Below are positions 8,414 to 17,722 of a DNA stretch of 64,000 bases, piece after piece. The number at the start of each line of letters is the position of its first letter. Positions within the stretch are counted from its first letter, which is position 1. The position numbers and the translations under genes are program-made. Source of the stretch: Nitrospirota bacterium (GTDB taxonomy: Bacteria; Nitrospirota; UBA9217); assembly GCA_023229435.1 (NCBI GenBank), contig JALNZF010000015.1, forward strand, positions 8,498 to 72,497, given 5' to 3'. The notes beneath the pieces are model-generated. The model ran no database searches, had not been told where the DNA came from, and was given only the letters and a program-made list of their open reading frames with translations.

Positions 8414-10342
8414 ATGGCCATCGGCAAACTCTGGAGATCCTTCGGCAGCAGAACAGGCGTGGCGGTCCTTCTCGCCCAGCTCGTCCTTGTTCTTCTCTTC
8501 ATCTATTTCTACTCAAACTACCATTCGAGCGACCGCTGCGTGTCGTGCCATGCGGATAAGACCCGTATGGCTGAACTGGGCTACCCCGAGTTCGTGATGA
8601 CCCGCGAGCAGGTGCAGAAGGAGTCCCGACATCCGAACACCGAGTGCCGGGACTGCCATCTCGGCAACGGCCTGTCCGATGATCCGGCAAAGGCGCATCG
8701 CGGCATGCTCAAGCTCATCGTGCTCGACAATGATCTGAACATCATGCCGCGCAAAGGTCACGTGAAACAGCTCCTGCCGTCAGGCGACGACCGGCAGCGG
8801 AACATGCTGCCCCGCCTCGCTGACGGCGAGTTGGATGACGACGTCGGCACGCTTCTCTATCACGACCGCAATCTGAATACGCTCGGCTACGACCCTGCCA
8901 TTGCCTTAAAGACCTGCGGAAAGTCAGCCTGCCATCCTGATCAGGTGAAGCAATTCGACACCAGCGTCATGGCATCGAATTTCCGGCAGCGCTCCATGCG
9001 CACGTGGAACGATATCCACGGCCCTAATAATTGAGGGCCGTCCTTCGCGGACACCCGGCCGGTCGGCAGGGCGGAAGGAGACAGGTTCTCCTTCGAAAAT
9101 ACAGAAAAGATCATCAAAGAGATCAATCTCCCTCTTTCGCGTGAGCAGGCGATCGCCAAGCAGAAGGCATGCAATCTTTGCCATGCGGGTTGTCTTGACT
9201 GTCACTATGCGCCCACGCGTGAGCAGGGGGTGCATGCATTCAAACGCGTGCCGCCGTCGCCGAATTGCACCGGCGGGGGCAGGAGCACCTTTGTGTGTCA
9301 CGCGGGAACGATGGAGCGGAGAAGAGGTGACAGCTACCTTGGCAGGGAATTCTCCGAGCCCCCCGGCTTGCCCGAGGATGTGCATGTAGCGAAGAAGATC
9401 GAGTGCATTGACTGCCACCAGACCGGGCCCGATGGGATGGGTCATGCCGAGAGAAGGGCAACGTGTCAGGATTGTCATGTCGAAGTTGAGCAAGCCATGG
9501 CAGTGAGCGCGCACAAGAATGTTACGTGTGAAGCCTGCCATGTGAAGATTCTCGGCGGATACGAGATGACGTCGTGGGGGCCGGGCAAGATATTGTCCAG
9601 GCCGAACCCGTTCAAGAAGTATTCATTGTACTACGGCCCGCAGGAACCGCCGATCCTGATCAAAGGTCAGAACAAGAGATGGATGCCGGTAAAGATCTGG
9701 CCGGACAGCGCGGGCGGCATGAAAGAGACCATCGCACCCGTGCCGGGTCTTACCTTCCGCTGGCCGAAAGGCGAGACGCAGGACTCCTATGTGCAGCTTG
9801 GGACGTTCAGCTTCCCGGGCGGCAACAACAACTATCTCGCCTGGATCCAGGTGGACCAGGTGGCGCACCCGCTCGGAAAATCACGCACCTGCGGCAGTTG
9901 TCACGATTCGGAGATCCAGATCGCACGCGTGAAATGGCGATACTTTGATGCGCAGGGCGCGGAGCCGTTCACCGGAACCCAGAAAGTCGTGGCTGACAAG
10001 AACGGCTTATGGGTAAAGGACATCAAGGCCACGTCGAAACTGGAGCTCATGGAAGGCGGGAAGATCGAGAACTTCGCCGCGTGGATGAAATTGGGCGATA
10101 TCTGGAAAACGAGCGGCGATTTTTCAATCCCGAAGTCCGATCCCGTGAAATACCGGGCCCTGGATAAAGGCATTCGTGACGCGCTGGCCCGCCTTGAGGT
10201 GATCGATAAGAGGCTCAAGGCGAAAGAGGCGAAGGGTGAGAATGTTAAGAAGCTGAGGCGGAGATGGAAAGAGATAAAGGCAGCGGCGGTGCATGAACCG
10301 GGGAGCGCAATGAAACTGTTTCAGGATGTCACTGATAAATAA
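8414..10342 (+). CDS. Membrane-anchored multihaem cytochrome c with in-frame TGA
   Basis: One open frame of about 642 codons interrupted only by TGA at 9032-9034. The N-terminus is basic and then hydrophobic (about 14-36), a signal anchor leaving the rest in the periplasm. Haem motifs before the TGA are CVSCH, CRDCH and CGKSACH; after it come CNLCH, CLDCH, CIDCH, CQDCH, CEACH and CGSCH, plus a wide-spaced C-x9-CH near 9268. That makes nine standard and perhaps ten haems. The start of the protein resembles NapC/NirT-type quinol cytochromes. The 65 codons after the TGA have no other stop and include two haem motifs. The TGA may encode selenocysteine, or be a nonsense mutation or base error. If termination is real, only the first 206 residues are made. 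No Shine-Dalgarno is visible. Confidence 0.8.
9032..9034 (+). other. In-frame TGA codon inside the cytochrome
   Basis: The context is HGPNN-TGA-GPSFADTRP. The same frame is open on both sides, for 206 codons before and 435 after. A cysteine or tryptophan codon differs from TGA by one base. Confidence 0.9.
9036..9060 (+). other. Hairpin immediately after the in-frame TGA
   Basis: GGCC pairs with GGCC and GTCC with GGAC around a UUCGC loop, with a 4-nt bulge on the 3' side. The loop starts about 10 nt after the TGA, closer than the usual bacterial SECIS window of about 16-37 nt. Confidence 0.6.
9074..9094 (+). other. Second hairpin downstream of the TGA
   Basis: A perfect 8-bp stem (GAAGGAGA and TCTCCTTC) with a CAGGT loop. 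The loop contains GG as SECIS loops do, but it begins about 48 nt after the TGA. Confidence 0.6.
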
Positions 10343-10639
10343 CCTGGCCCGGACAAGCCCGTAATTGGCGGGATTAAACGACATTGAATATAATGTCAGT
10401 AATTTATTTACATCCTGTTAATCCTGTTATCCTGTGTAAGACATGTTCTCCTTTTTAGTTGGTAGGGTGGGTTTAGCGGCGCGATACTCAACTCCGGCTG
10501 TTGTAAAGCGTTCGTGCTTTGCACACAACGATGTATCCCTAATCCGAACGAAATAAATAATAGTACATCCCGGGAGACCCACTCACTCATCCTTCTCCCC
10601 CATGGGGAGGACAAAGGAGAGGGGCGAAGAAAACAGGGC
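10343..10639. other. Intergenic region between cytochrome and VapBC
   Basis: About 300 nt with no supported gene. It holds a hairpin CTCCCC/GGGGAG near 10596-10612 without a T-tract, and a stretch ending in an AT-rich VapB promoter. Confidence 0.4.
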
Positions 10640-10677
10640 TTGACATGCCCAAAAAATTGCCTTACTATTAAGTAAGG
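10640..10677 (+). promoter_or_regulatory. vapBC promoter with overlapping operator palindrome
   Basis: TTGACA (10640-10645) and TACTAT (10663-10668) are 17 nt apart. A perfect 7-nt inverted repeat, CCTTACT (10660-10666) and AGTAAGG (10671-10677), covers the -10 box, as expected for autorepression by the AbrB-type VapB. Confidence 0.65.
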
Positions 10678-10705
10678 AATTTCTATAAAGGGAAGGAGAT
10701 GGGGC

Positions 10706-10948
10706 ATGCCAGTTTCAACACTTACCATCAAGGGCCAGACAACGATCCCGAAAAAGATCAGGAACCATCTGAAGCTCAGGCCGGGAGACCGGATCGACTT
10801 TGTCGTACAGGAAGACGGTGAGGTTGTGCTCAAACCCGCCACGCTCGATGTGCGGGAACTTGAAGGCATTCTCCACAGGCCCGGCATGAAGACCGTCTCC
10901 ATGGAAGGCATGACCACGGCGATCAAGAAGCGGTTCAAGGGGAGATGA
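10706..10948 (+). CDS. vapB: AbrB/MazE-type antitoxin VapB
   Basis: An 80-residue protein with the AbrB swapped-hairpin sequence (LTIKGQTTIPKKIRNHL, then LRPGDRIDF) and a C-terminal toxin-binding tail. GGAGATGG precedes the ATG. It is followed 4 nt later by its PIN toxin. The palindrome over its promoter is the likely operator. Confidence 0.9.
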   Translation: MPVSTLTIKGQTTIPKKIRNHLKLRPGDRIDFVVQEDGEVVLKPATLDVRELEGILHRPGMKTVSMEGMTTAIKKRFKGR

Positions 10949-10952
10949 ACCG

Positions 10953-11351
10953 ATGAAGGGCTTGGACACCAATGTGCTTGTCCGCTATCTCGTGCGGGAC
11001 GATCGAAAACAGTCGGAAAAGGCATCCGTGTATATTCAGAAAGCGGCGGCCTCGGGCAAACGCTGCTATATAAACCACGTGGTTTTATGCGAGCTTGTCT
11101 GGGTCTTGGAATCGGCATACAAATACTCGAAAAAAGAGATCGCCGATGTGCTTGACAAAATTTTAGTAACAAAACAGTTTGAAATTGACTCGAAGGACGT
11201 TGTGAGCCAGTCTGTCCACGATTACCGGAACGGGAACGGGGACCTTTCGGACTATCTCATCGGCAGGGTGAACCGCGCAAATGGATGTGACACAACGGTT
11301 ACTTTTGATCTCGCTCTCAGGACCAGCCCATACTTTGCAGTGCTTGAGTAA
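10953..11351 (+). CDS. vapC: PIN-domain toxin VapC
   Basis: A 132-residue PIN-domain ribonuclease. The active-site strand is MKGLDTNVLVRYL, a second acidic residue is in LCELVWVLE, a third in DLSDYLIG, and a fourth in VTFDLAL. It is co-transcribed with the AbrB-type antitoxin just upstream. Confidence 0.9.
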   Translation: MKGLDTNVLVRYLVRDDRKQSEKASVYIQKAAASGKRCYINHVVLCELVWVLESAYKYSKKEIADVLDKILVTKQFEIDSKDVVSQSVHDYRNGNGDLSDYLIGRVNRANGCDTTVTFDLALRTSPYFAVLE

Positions 11352-11451
11352 TGCATTCTTAATGCGCACGTGCATCCGATAGCGGATCCATGAACCTCGT
11401 AAAAAATATCTGTGCCTGTACCGCCGAAGGTCATTGACAAGTTGTTAGTAA

Positions 11452-11481
11452 TTGACAACAGGCACGGTTTGAGAGTATAAT
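11452..11481 (+). promoter_or_regulatory. Sigma-70 promoter of the type II secretion operon
   Basis: TTGACA (11452-11457) and TATAAT (11476-11481), both perfect consensus, 18 nt apart and 37 nt before gspC. A second ATTGACAA lies 18 nt upstream. Confidence 0.75.
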
Positions 11482-11518
11482 TTCTAAACTCCACAAAGGT
11501 AATAAGAGAAGGTATTTT

Positions 11519-12349
11519 ATGAAGGAAAACAAAACACTATATGTGTTTGCGCTCGTTGCGCTCCTCACGGTGTCAGCTTATTTTCTCGCCGATACCGTGG
11601 ATGCCATGATCGGCCGGAGCCTTGAAGCCGCACCCAGGTTCACCACGCCCCTGGAGCGCGGCCGGCCGGCCCTGGAGCCCCGCCGGGAGTTGAGCGATTA
11701 TTCCTCCATTCTGGAACGCGGGCTCTTCGGCGAAGGCAAAGGCCCGTCGAGCGGACCGGCGGCAGAGTCTTCGAACTACAAGCTCATCGGCACGATAGAG
11801 GGCAGGAGCTTTTCCGGCGCTGTGCTCGAGGACAGCACCGGCCAGGTGTTTTACCGTCTGCACCAGAAGCTGCCGGATGGGTCCCAGCTCATCAGGGTGA
11901 AGCGCGACAAGGTGACGCTCCAGAGACCTGAGGGATCGACGATCGACATCCTTGTTGCCGACGACGATAAGATCGTCAACATGAACACTCCTGGCGGAAA
12001 CGCCGGCCCCGGAGTCAAGCGAGTGTCGGATGGCAAGTACATGGTGGACCAGCGGGAAATGCTCGCGAGCACCGAGAACATGAGCCAGATCCTGACACAG
12101 GCGCGGGCGCTGCCCTACATGGAGCAGGGAAAGACCGTGGGGTTCCGGATCAGCGAGATCTCTCCGGGCAGCATCTATGAAAAGATCGGGCTCCAGAACG
12201 GCGATGTGATCCAGAAGGTCAATTCGCAGGAAGTGGACGATCCCGCCAAGTTCTTCCAGCTCTATCAGGGTTTGAGGACCGAGCGTTTTATCGCCATCGA
12301 CCTGATCCGGGGCGGTGCGCGTCAGACGTTGAATTACGAGATACGATAA
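11519..12349 (+). CDS. gspC: Type II secretion protein GspC
   Basis: A 276-residue inner-membrane protein that links the secretin to the inner-membrane platform. One N-terminal membrane helix (about 7-25) is followed by a periplasmic homology region (about 75-150), which binds the N0 domain of GspD. A C-terminal PDZ domain follows (about 195-276, with PGSIYEKIGLQNGDVI). AGAAGG precedes the ATG. It is the first gene of gspCDEFGHIJKLMN and has a consensus promoter. Confidence 0.9.
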   Translation: MKENKTLYVFALVALLTVSAYFLADTVDAMIGRSLEAAPRFTTPLERGRPALEPRRELSDYSSILERGLFGEGKGPSSGPAAESSNYKLIGTIEGRSFSGAVLEDSTGQVFYRLHQKLPDGSQLIRVKRDKVTLQRPEGSTIDILVADDDKIVNMNTPGGNAGPGVKRVSDGKYMVDQREMLASTENMSQILTQARALPYMEQGKTVGFRISEISPGSIYEKIGLQNGDVIQKVNSQEVDDPAKFFQLYQGLRTERFIAIDLIRGGARQTLNYEIR

Positions 12350-12479
12350 TCGGCAAAAGACAGACGCGGTGACGGGGTGATACGGTGACAGGGAGAGAAA
12401 AGCATATCAACAGGCATTTTCTCCGCGTTCCCGGTTCCCCGTGTTTCCGCGTCGTTGCTATTTTATACGGAGGCAACGA

Positions 12480-14444
12480 GTGAAAAAATTAGCGGCCCTG
12501 CTGCTTGTGATAGGGCTTGTAAGCGCAGCGACATCATACGCTCAGAGCAGGCCGGACGAATCAGTTGCACCCGATTCGGCCGAAGCCGCCCCGAGCCCGC
12601 CTGGCGGGACCGAAGCCGTCCCCGCCCCGGCTGCATCCGCCGCTCCCGCCGAACAGGTTGAGCTCAGGAAGATCAAATCCGATGATGATTACGTTACCCT
12701 GAACTTCACGAACATCGACATCAACGCGCTCATCAAGGTGATGAGCGAGCTCACCCGCAGGAACTTTATCCTCGACGAGAAGGTTACGGGAAAGATCACG
12801 ATCATGACGCCGACGAAGATGTCGCCGGACGAGGCGTACCAGGTTTTCCTCTCCGCGCTCGAGATCAAAGGTTTCACAACCGTGGAAGACGGCAGCGTCA
12901 CCCGCATCATACCCGCGGCAATGGCCCGGCAGAGCGGGATCAAGGTGCTTCAGGATGGAGATGCCCGGGGCGAGGGGTTTGTGACCAAGCTCATCAGGCT
13001 GAAATTTGTGAATCCCCAGGAGATCGTACGCACCATCAGCCCGCTGATCAGCAAGGACGGCAACCTGATCGCCTATCCCAACACGAATTCGATCATTATT
13101 ACCGACCCGGTGCATAACATTAGAAAGATCGAGAGCCTGGTCCACGCCATTGACGTTGCGGCGCCCGAAGGAAAAGGGAAGATCAATGTCTATTACCTCC
13201 AGAACGCCAACGCCGAGGACATCTCCAAACTGTTGTCCGCGCTTGTCGCGCGGATGCCCGTGCCTCCGGCGGCGGCTGCTGCCCAGCCGGTCAATCCCTC
13301 CACGATCCTCGAAGGGGCTGTCAATATCTCGGCGGATAAATCCACCAATTCGCTGATCATCGTCGCCTCGCCGGGCGATTTTGAACTGGTGAAGGACGTG
13401 ATACAGAAGCTCGACATCAGACGCCGTCAGGTCTATGTGGAGGCGGCGATCATTGAAATGAGCCTGTCAAAGCAGCGCGATCTCGGTTTTGAAATGCAGG
13501 TCCCCATCAACCAGAGCTCGTTCGATGCCGGGCAGACAACCGCCGTGGGAGGGACGAACTTCGGCGGCATTGGAAGCGCTATGGTCGGCGGACCAGCCGC
13601 CCTCGCGTCGATGAACGGCCTTGCCGTAGGCGCTGTCAGGGGCACCTTCAAGTTTAAAGGCGTTGAATACCTGAGCATCGGGGCTCTTCTGCGAGCGGTC
13701 CAGACCGACACCGATGTGAATGTGCTCTCGACGCCGAACATCCTTACGACGGACAATCAAAAGGCCGAGATCATGGTCGGTCAGAACGTTCCTTTTAAAA
13801 CCGGCCAGACGCAGAACGCGACAACCGGCAGCGGGACCTACTTTAACGCCATCGAGCGGAAGGACGTGGGCATCAAGTTGTCGCTGACGCCGCAGATCAC
13901 CTCGGACAACAGCGTGCGACTTGAAATCAACCAGGAGATCTCCGATGTGATCGAGTCCTCCAACTTGAACGATGCAGGCCCCACAACCAGCAAACGGTCG
14001 GCGAGCACCACGGTCGTGGTGAAGGATCGCGAGACCATGGTGATCGGCGGCCTGATCCGCGACAATGTCACCTCTTCGACCATGAAGGTCCCTCTCCTAG
14101 GCGATATCCCGATCCTCGGCTGGCTTTTCAAGTACAAAACGAGCAGGGTCGAGAAGACCAACCTCATGATATTCATCACGCCCTACATCATCAAGACCGC
14201 GGAAGAGTCTGCGGAACTTACCCTGCAAAAGGAAAAGATTCTCGACGACTTCCGCAAGGAATATCACATTGAGAAGAAAAGTAATGATCATCGCTTGACG
14301 CTGAAGCCGTCGGACGGAACAGGAAGCGTGGAGCCGGCAATGATGTCCGCGGACACCGGCACCGCCGGGGAGATGAAGAGCCTCCCGACCCCCGGTGCTC
14401 CGGCCGCGGAAAAGACGGCGGTGCCAGCAGAGGATGGCCGGTGA
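12480..14444 (+). CDS. gspD: Type II secretion secretin GspD
   Basis: The outer-membrane secretin, 654 residues from GTG 12480, which has GGAGG 7 nt upstream; the frame also opens at 12441 but without a signal peptide at the start. After the signal peptide comes a Pro/Ala-rich linker. Then come the N0 domain (VTLNFTNIDINALIKVMSEL), N1-N3 ring domains and the secretin core with the VPLLGDIPILGWLFK signature. The C-terminal tail is acidic and Pro-rich; no pilotin gene is seen nearby. The stop overlaps the gspE start by 4 nt. Confidence 0.95.
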   Translation: MKKLAALLLVIGLVSAATSYAQSRPDESVAPDSAEAAPSPPGGTEAVPAPAASAAPAEQVELRKIKSDDDYVTLNFTNIDINALIKVMSELTRRNFILDEKVTGKITIMTPTKMSPDEAYQVFLSALEIKGFTTVEDGSVTRIIPAAMARQSGIKVLQDGDARGEGFVTKLIRLKFVNPQEIVRTISPLISKDGNLIAYPNTNSIIITDPVHNIRKIESLVHAIDVAAPEGKGKINVYYLQNANAEDISKLLSALVARMPVPPAAAAAQPVNPSTILEGAVNISADKSTNSLIIVASPGDFELVKDVIQKLDIRRRQVYVEAAIIEMSLSKQRDLGFEMQVPINQSSFDAGQTTAVGGTNFGGIGSAMVGGPAALASMNGLAVGAVRGTFKFKGVEYLSIGALLRAVQTDTDVNVLSTPNILTTDNQKAEIMVGQNVPFKTGQTQNATTGSGTYFNAIERKDVGIKLSLTPQITSDNSVRLEINQEISDVIESSNLNDAGPTTSKRSASTTVVVKDRETMVIGGLIRDNVTSSTMKVPLLGDIPILGWLFKYKTSRVEKTNLMIFITPYIIKTAEESAELTLQKEKILDDFRKEYHIEKKSNDHRLTLKPSDGTGSVEPAMMSADTGTAGEMKSLPTPGAPAAEKTAVPAEDGR

Positions 14445-16126
14445 GACGCCTGCTCGGCGAGATACTCGTTGAGTCCGGGCTTTCAGCTGAACGGCTCAAA
14501 AAGACGCTCGACCTCCAGAAAAAGAGGGGAGGCCGGATCGGAACACTGCTCGTTCGTCTCAACTTCGTGAGCGAGGCCGAGGTGCTCACGGCGCTCGGCA
14601 CGCAGCTCGGCCTGCCGTTCCAGGCGGGTCTTGGCGAGATCGACCGTGAACTCGCGCTCAAGCTGCCGATCACCTATGCGAAAAAAGCCATCGCGATCCC
14701 GCTCCGGCGCGAGAACGGCAGCGTTCTCATCGCCACCTCCGAACCGCTGGCGCTCTCCATGATCGATGATCTCCGGCTCCTGTTCAACGCGGATATCTCC
14801 CTCTGTCTTTCCCCCTCAGAAACGATCCTTGACACCGTCAATCGACTGCATAGTGAGGACATGAACCGCGCCGAGGACACTGTGCAGGAGATGGAGGAAG
14901 AGGACCTGACCTTTCTCGCAGCGGAACTTGATGAGCCCACGGACCTGCTCGAGGCCACTGATGACGCGCCGATTATCCGCCTCGTGAACTCGCTGCTGTC
15001 CCAAGCGATCCGCGAACGCGCAAGCGATATCCACATCGAGCCTTTCGAGAAGGAGATGGTCGCCCGGTTCCGCATCGACGGCATCCTTTACAACATCCTG
15101 ACGATCCAGAAGCGGTTTCAGGCAAGCATCGCGTCGCGCGTCAAGATCATGGCGGATCTGAACATCGCCGAGCGGCGGCTGCCGCAGGACGGCGGCATGC
15201 GGATCAAGATCGGCGGCAAGGACGTGGACATCCGCGTCTCGATCGTGCCCACCGCCTTCGGCGAACGCATTGTGCTGCGGCTTCTGTACCGTGAGAGCGC
15301 GCTTTTGCCGCTCGATCAGATCGGGTTCTCCGGCGATACCCTCACCCGGTTCAATGAACACATCACCCGGCCCCACGGGATCGTTCTCGTGACCGGCCCC
15401 ACGGGCAGCGGCAAGACCACGACCCTGTACGCCGCGCTCTCGAAGATCAATTCTCCCGACAAGAACATCATCACCATCGAGGACCCCATCGAATACCAGC
15501 TCAAGGGCATCGGCCAGATACAGGTGAACGCGAAGATCCATCTGAGCTTTGCCGCCGGGCTCCGCTCCGTGCTCCGGCAGGACCCGGACGTGATCCTCGT
15601 GGGCGAGATCCGGGATTCGGAGACCGCGGAGATCGCGATCCAGGCTGCCCTCACCGGCCACCTCGTGTTCTCAACGCTCCACACGAACGACTCGGCCGGC
15701 GCCGTTACCCGGCTGATCGACATGAAGGTGGAACCGTTCCTTATTTCGTCATCGGTCATGGCCATCCTGGCACAGCGGCTCGTGAGGGTCCTCTGCACGG
15801 TCTGCCGTGAGCCCTACCCGATCACGCCCGCTGAGATAGCAGAGCTCGAGATCAAGACCGCTGCCGCCGGCGCGACCGTGTACCGCGCGAAAGGATGTCC
15901 GGCATGTTTCCAGACCGGCTACCTCGGCAGGAGCGCGATCTACGAACTCCTGAGCGTGGACGACGAGGTCCGTCAGCTCATCATGAAGAACGCCGACGCG
16001 GCCATGCTGAAAGCGCTGGCTGTGGGAAAAGGCATGCACACGCTCCGGCAGGACGGCGCGGACAAAGTGCTCGCGGGGATCACCTCCGTGGATGAGGTGG
16101 TGAGGGTGACGCAGAGAGAAACGTAA
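14441..16126 (+). CDS. gspE: Type II secretion ATPase GspE
   Basis: The cytoplasmic hexameric ATPase of the secretion system, 561 residues. The N-terminal GspL-binding domain is followed by Walker A (GPTGSGKTTT), the Asp box, Walker B (DPDVILVGEIRD) and a His box. A tetracysteine zinc site (CTVC and CPAC) lies near residues 450-490. It starts at GTG 14441 inside the gspD stop, which suggests translational coupling. Confidence 0.96.
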   Translation: MRRLLGEILVESGLSAERLKKTLDLQKKRGGRIGTLLVRLNFVSEAEVLTALGTQLGLPFQAGLGEIDRELALKLPITYAKKAIAIPLRRENGSVLIATSEPLALSMIDDLRLLFNADISLCLSPSETILDTVNRLHSEDMNRAEDTVQEMEEEDLTFLAAELDEPTDLLEATDDAPIIRLVNSLLSQAIRERASDIHIEPFEKEMVARFRIDGILYNILTIQKRFQASIASRVKIMADLNIAERRLPQDGGMRIKIGGKDVDIRVSIVPTAFGERIVLRLLYRESALLPLDQIGFSGDTLTRFNEHITRPHGIVLVTGPTGSGKTTTLYAALSKINSPDKNIITIEDPIEYQLKGIGQIQVNAKIHLSFAAGLRSVLRQDPDVILVGEIRDSETAEIAIQAALTGHLVFSTLHTNDSAGAVTRLIDMKVEPFLISSSVMAILAQRLVRVLCTVCREPYPITPAEIAELEIKTAAAGATVYRAKGCPACFQTGYLGRSAIYELLSVDDEVRQLIMKNADAAMLKALAVGKGMHTLRQDGADKVLAGITSVDEVVRVTQRET

Positions 16127-16254
16127 GGGCAAGCACTGAGTGCGAAACTCGAAGAAGGACGAGGGACGCATGGTTCAAAATCGTCCATCCTCCTAGCGAG
16201 TGCAGCGAGCGGTCGTCCATCGTCTCTCATGCAGTTTAGGATTTACAATAAACC

Positions 16255-17475
16255 ATGCCTGTCTACGAATATAAAGGTGTCACGAGCGGCGGCAGGAACG
16301 TTTCCGGCGTTCAGGACGGCGAAGGCCTCAAGGCCGTCAAGTCGAAACTCAAGAAAGAAGGGGTCATCGTCCTCGAGATCCGCGAGGGAGCTTCCACGCG
16401 GGCGGCCCGTCGCGAGACCTTTTCTTTCACGTTCGGGAGCAGGGTACGGCTCGGCGATGTCGCGAACGCCACGCGCCAGCTTGCCACACTCCTCTCGTCC
16501 GGTCTTCCCCTGATGGATTCGCTGTCCATACTCGTGGAGCAGGAGGAAAACGACAGCCTGAGAGGGGCGCTCTCTTCGGTGCGCGACACCGTGCGCGAGG
16601 GCGCGACGCTGGCTGATGCGCTCAAGGAAAATCCGAAGGTCTTCTCACCGCTGTACATCAACATGGTCTCCGCGGGCGAGGCGAGCGGGACCCTTGAGAT
16701 CACGCTTGACCGGCTTGCGGACTTTCTCGACGAGCAGGTACGGTTCCGCGGCAGGATCGCCGCGGCCCTTGCGTATCCCGCGTTCATGACGATCATCGGC
16801 CTTGGCATGCTTCTCTTCATTTTCAGCTTTGTCATGCCCCGTATCCTCGGCATGTTCCAGGACATGAAGCAGCAGCTTCCCTTTATCACGCTGGTGCTCC
16901 TTGCCGTGGTGCGGTTCCTCTCATCCTACTGGTGGGTGCTTCTGCTTGTCCTGGCCGGCGGCGCGTACTACTTCAGGCGGTACGCGCGAACGCAGGCAGG
17001 GAAGGAAAATATCGATGCGCGGCTGCTTCGGCTGCCGGTCTTTGGATCGCTTATCCGCATGATCGCGGTGTCACGGTTCACGCGCACGCTGGGTACGCTG
17101 CTCCAGAGCGGCGTGCCCACGCTCGCGGCCCTCGATATCGTAAAGAACGTGATCGGAAACTCGGTGCTTGCGAACGCGGTGCAGAAGGCGCGCGAGAATG
17201 TGCGAGAGGGTGAGCCCATCGCCGATCCGCTCCGCAGGAGCGGCCTGTTCCCGCCGGTGGTGGTGCAGATGGTCGCCGTGGGAGAAAAGAGCGGCGAGCT
17301 CGAGAAGATGCTGCTCAAGATATCGGATTCCTTCGACCGGACCGTCGAGACACGGCTTACCGGACTCATGGCGCTCCTTGAGCCGGTGATCATTCTCGCC
17401 ATGGGCCTGATCATCGGGTTCGTGGTGATCGCCATCATGCTGCCGATGCTCGAGATGAGCTCGGGAGTGCGGTGA
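16255..17475 (+). CDS. gspF: Type II secretion platform protein GspF
   Basis: A polytopic inner-membrane protein, 406 residues, with two copies of the GspF/PilC cytoplasmic domain (about 70-195 and 270-395) and three membrane segments. It begins MPVYEYKGV, standard for the family. The 128-nt gap from gspE contains short ACGAGGG-like repeats. Confidence 0.95.
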   Translation: MPVYEYKGVTSGGRNVSGVQDGEGLKAVKSKLKKEGVIVLEIREGASTRAARRETFSFTFGSRVRLGDVANATRQLATLLSSGLPLMDSLSILVEQEENDSLRGALSSVRDTVREGATLADALKENPKVFSPLYINMVSAGEASGTLEITLDRLADFLDEQVRFRGRIAAALAYPAFMTIIGLGMLLFIFSFVMPRILGMFQDMKQQLPFITLVLLAVVRFLSSYWWVLLLVLAGGAYYFRRYARTQAGKENIDARLLRLPVFGSLIRMIAVSRFTRTLGTLLQSGVPTLAALDIVKNVIGNSVLANAVQKARENVREGEPIADPLRRSGLFPPVVVQMVAVGEKSGELEKMLLKISDSFDRTVETRLTGLMALLEPVIILAMGLIIGFVVIAIMLPMLEMSSGVR

Positions 17476-17487
17476 TGCTGTGCTACA

Positions 17488-17517
17488 GTTCGGAGTTGGG
17501 AGTTCGGAGTACGGAAA
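17488..17517. repeat. Heptamer array (GGAGTTC type)
   Basis: Four successive 7-nt units (GGAGTTC, GGAGTTG and variants) between gspF and gspG. Confidence 0.7.
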
Positions 17518-17583
17518 TAAAATGTCGGGAGTCAGGAGAACATCGCTTATCGATCAGTTAAACTGTTTAATTCGAAAAAAATT

Positions 17584-17661
17584 GTCATACCCGCGAAAGC
17601 GGGTATCCAGTATCCAATGAACAACTTGAAAAGACTGGATTCCCATTTACACGGGAATGAC
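17584..17661. repeat. 78-nt REP-like inverted repeat
   Basis: The ends GTCATACCCG and CGGGAATGAC are inverted copies, with inner arms TATCCAG and CTGGATT. It lies in the gspF-gspG gap. A related GTCATTCCCGC hairpin is at about 62421-62452. Confidence 0.75.
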
Positions 17662-17722
17662 GAAAAATGCAATATTTCAACTTTTATTACCGTACCGGTA
17701 AAATTTGCATAAAGGAGTTGCT

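Noticed and set aside
9035..9094. Calling a definite bacterial SECIS element after the cytochrome TGA
   Set aside because: The first hairpin loop is about 10 nt and the second about 48 nt from the TGA; the usual window is about 16-37 nt. Structure is suggestive only.
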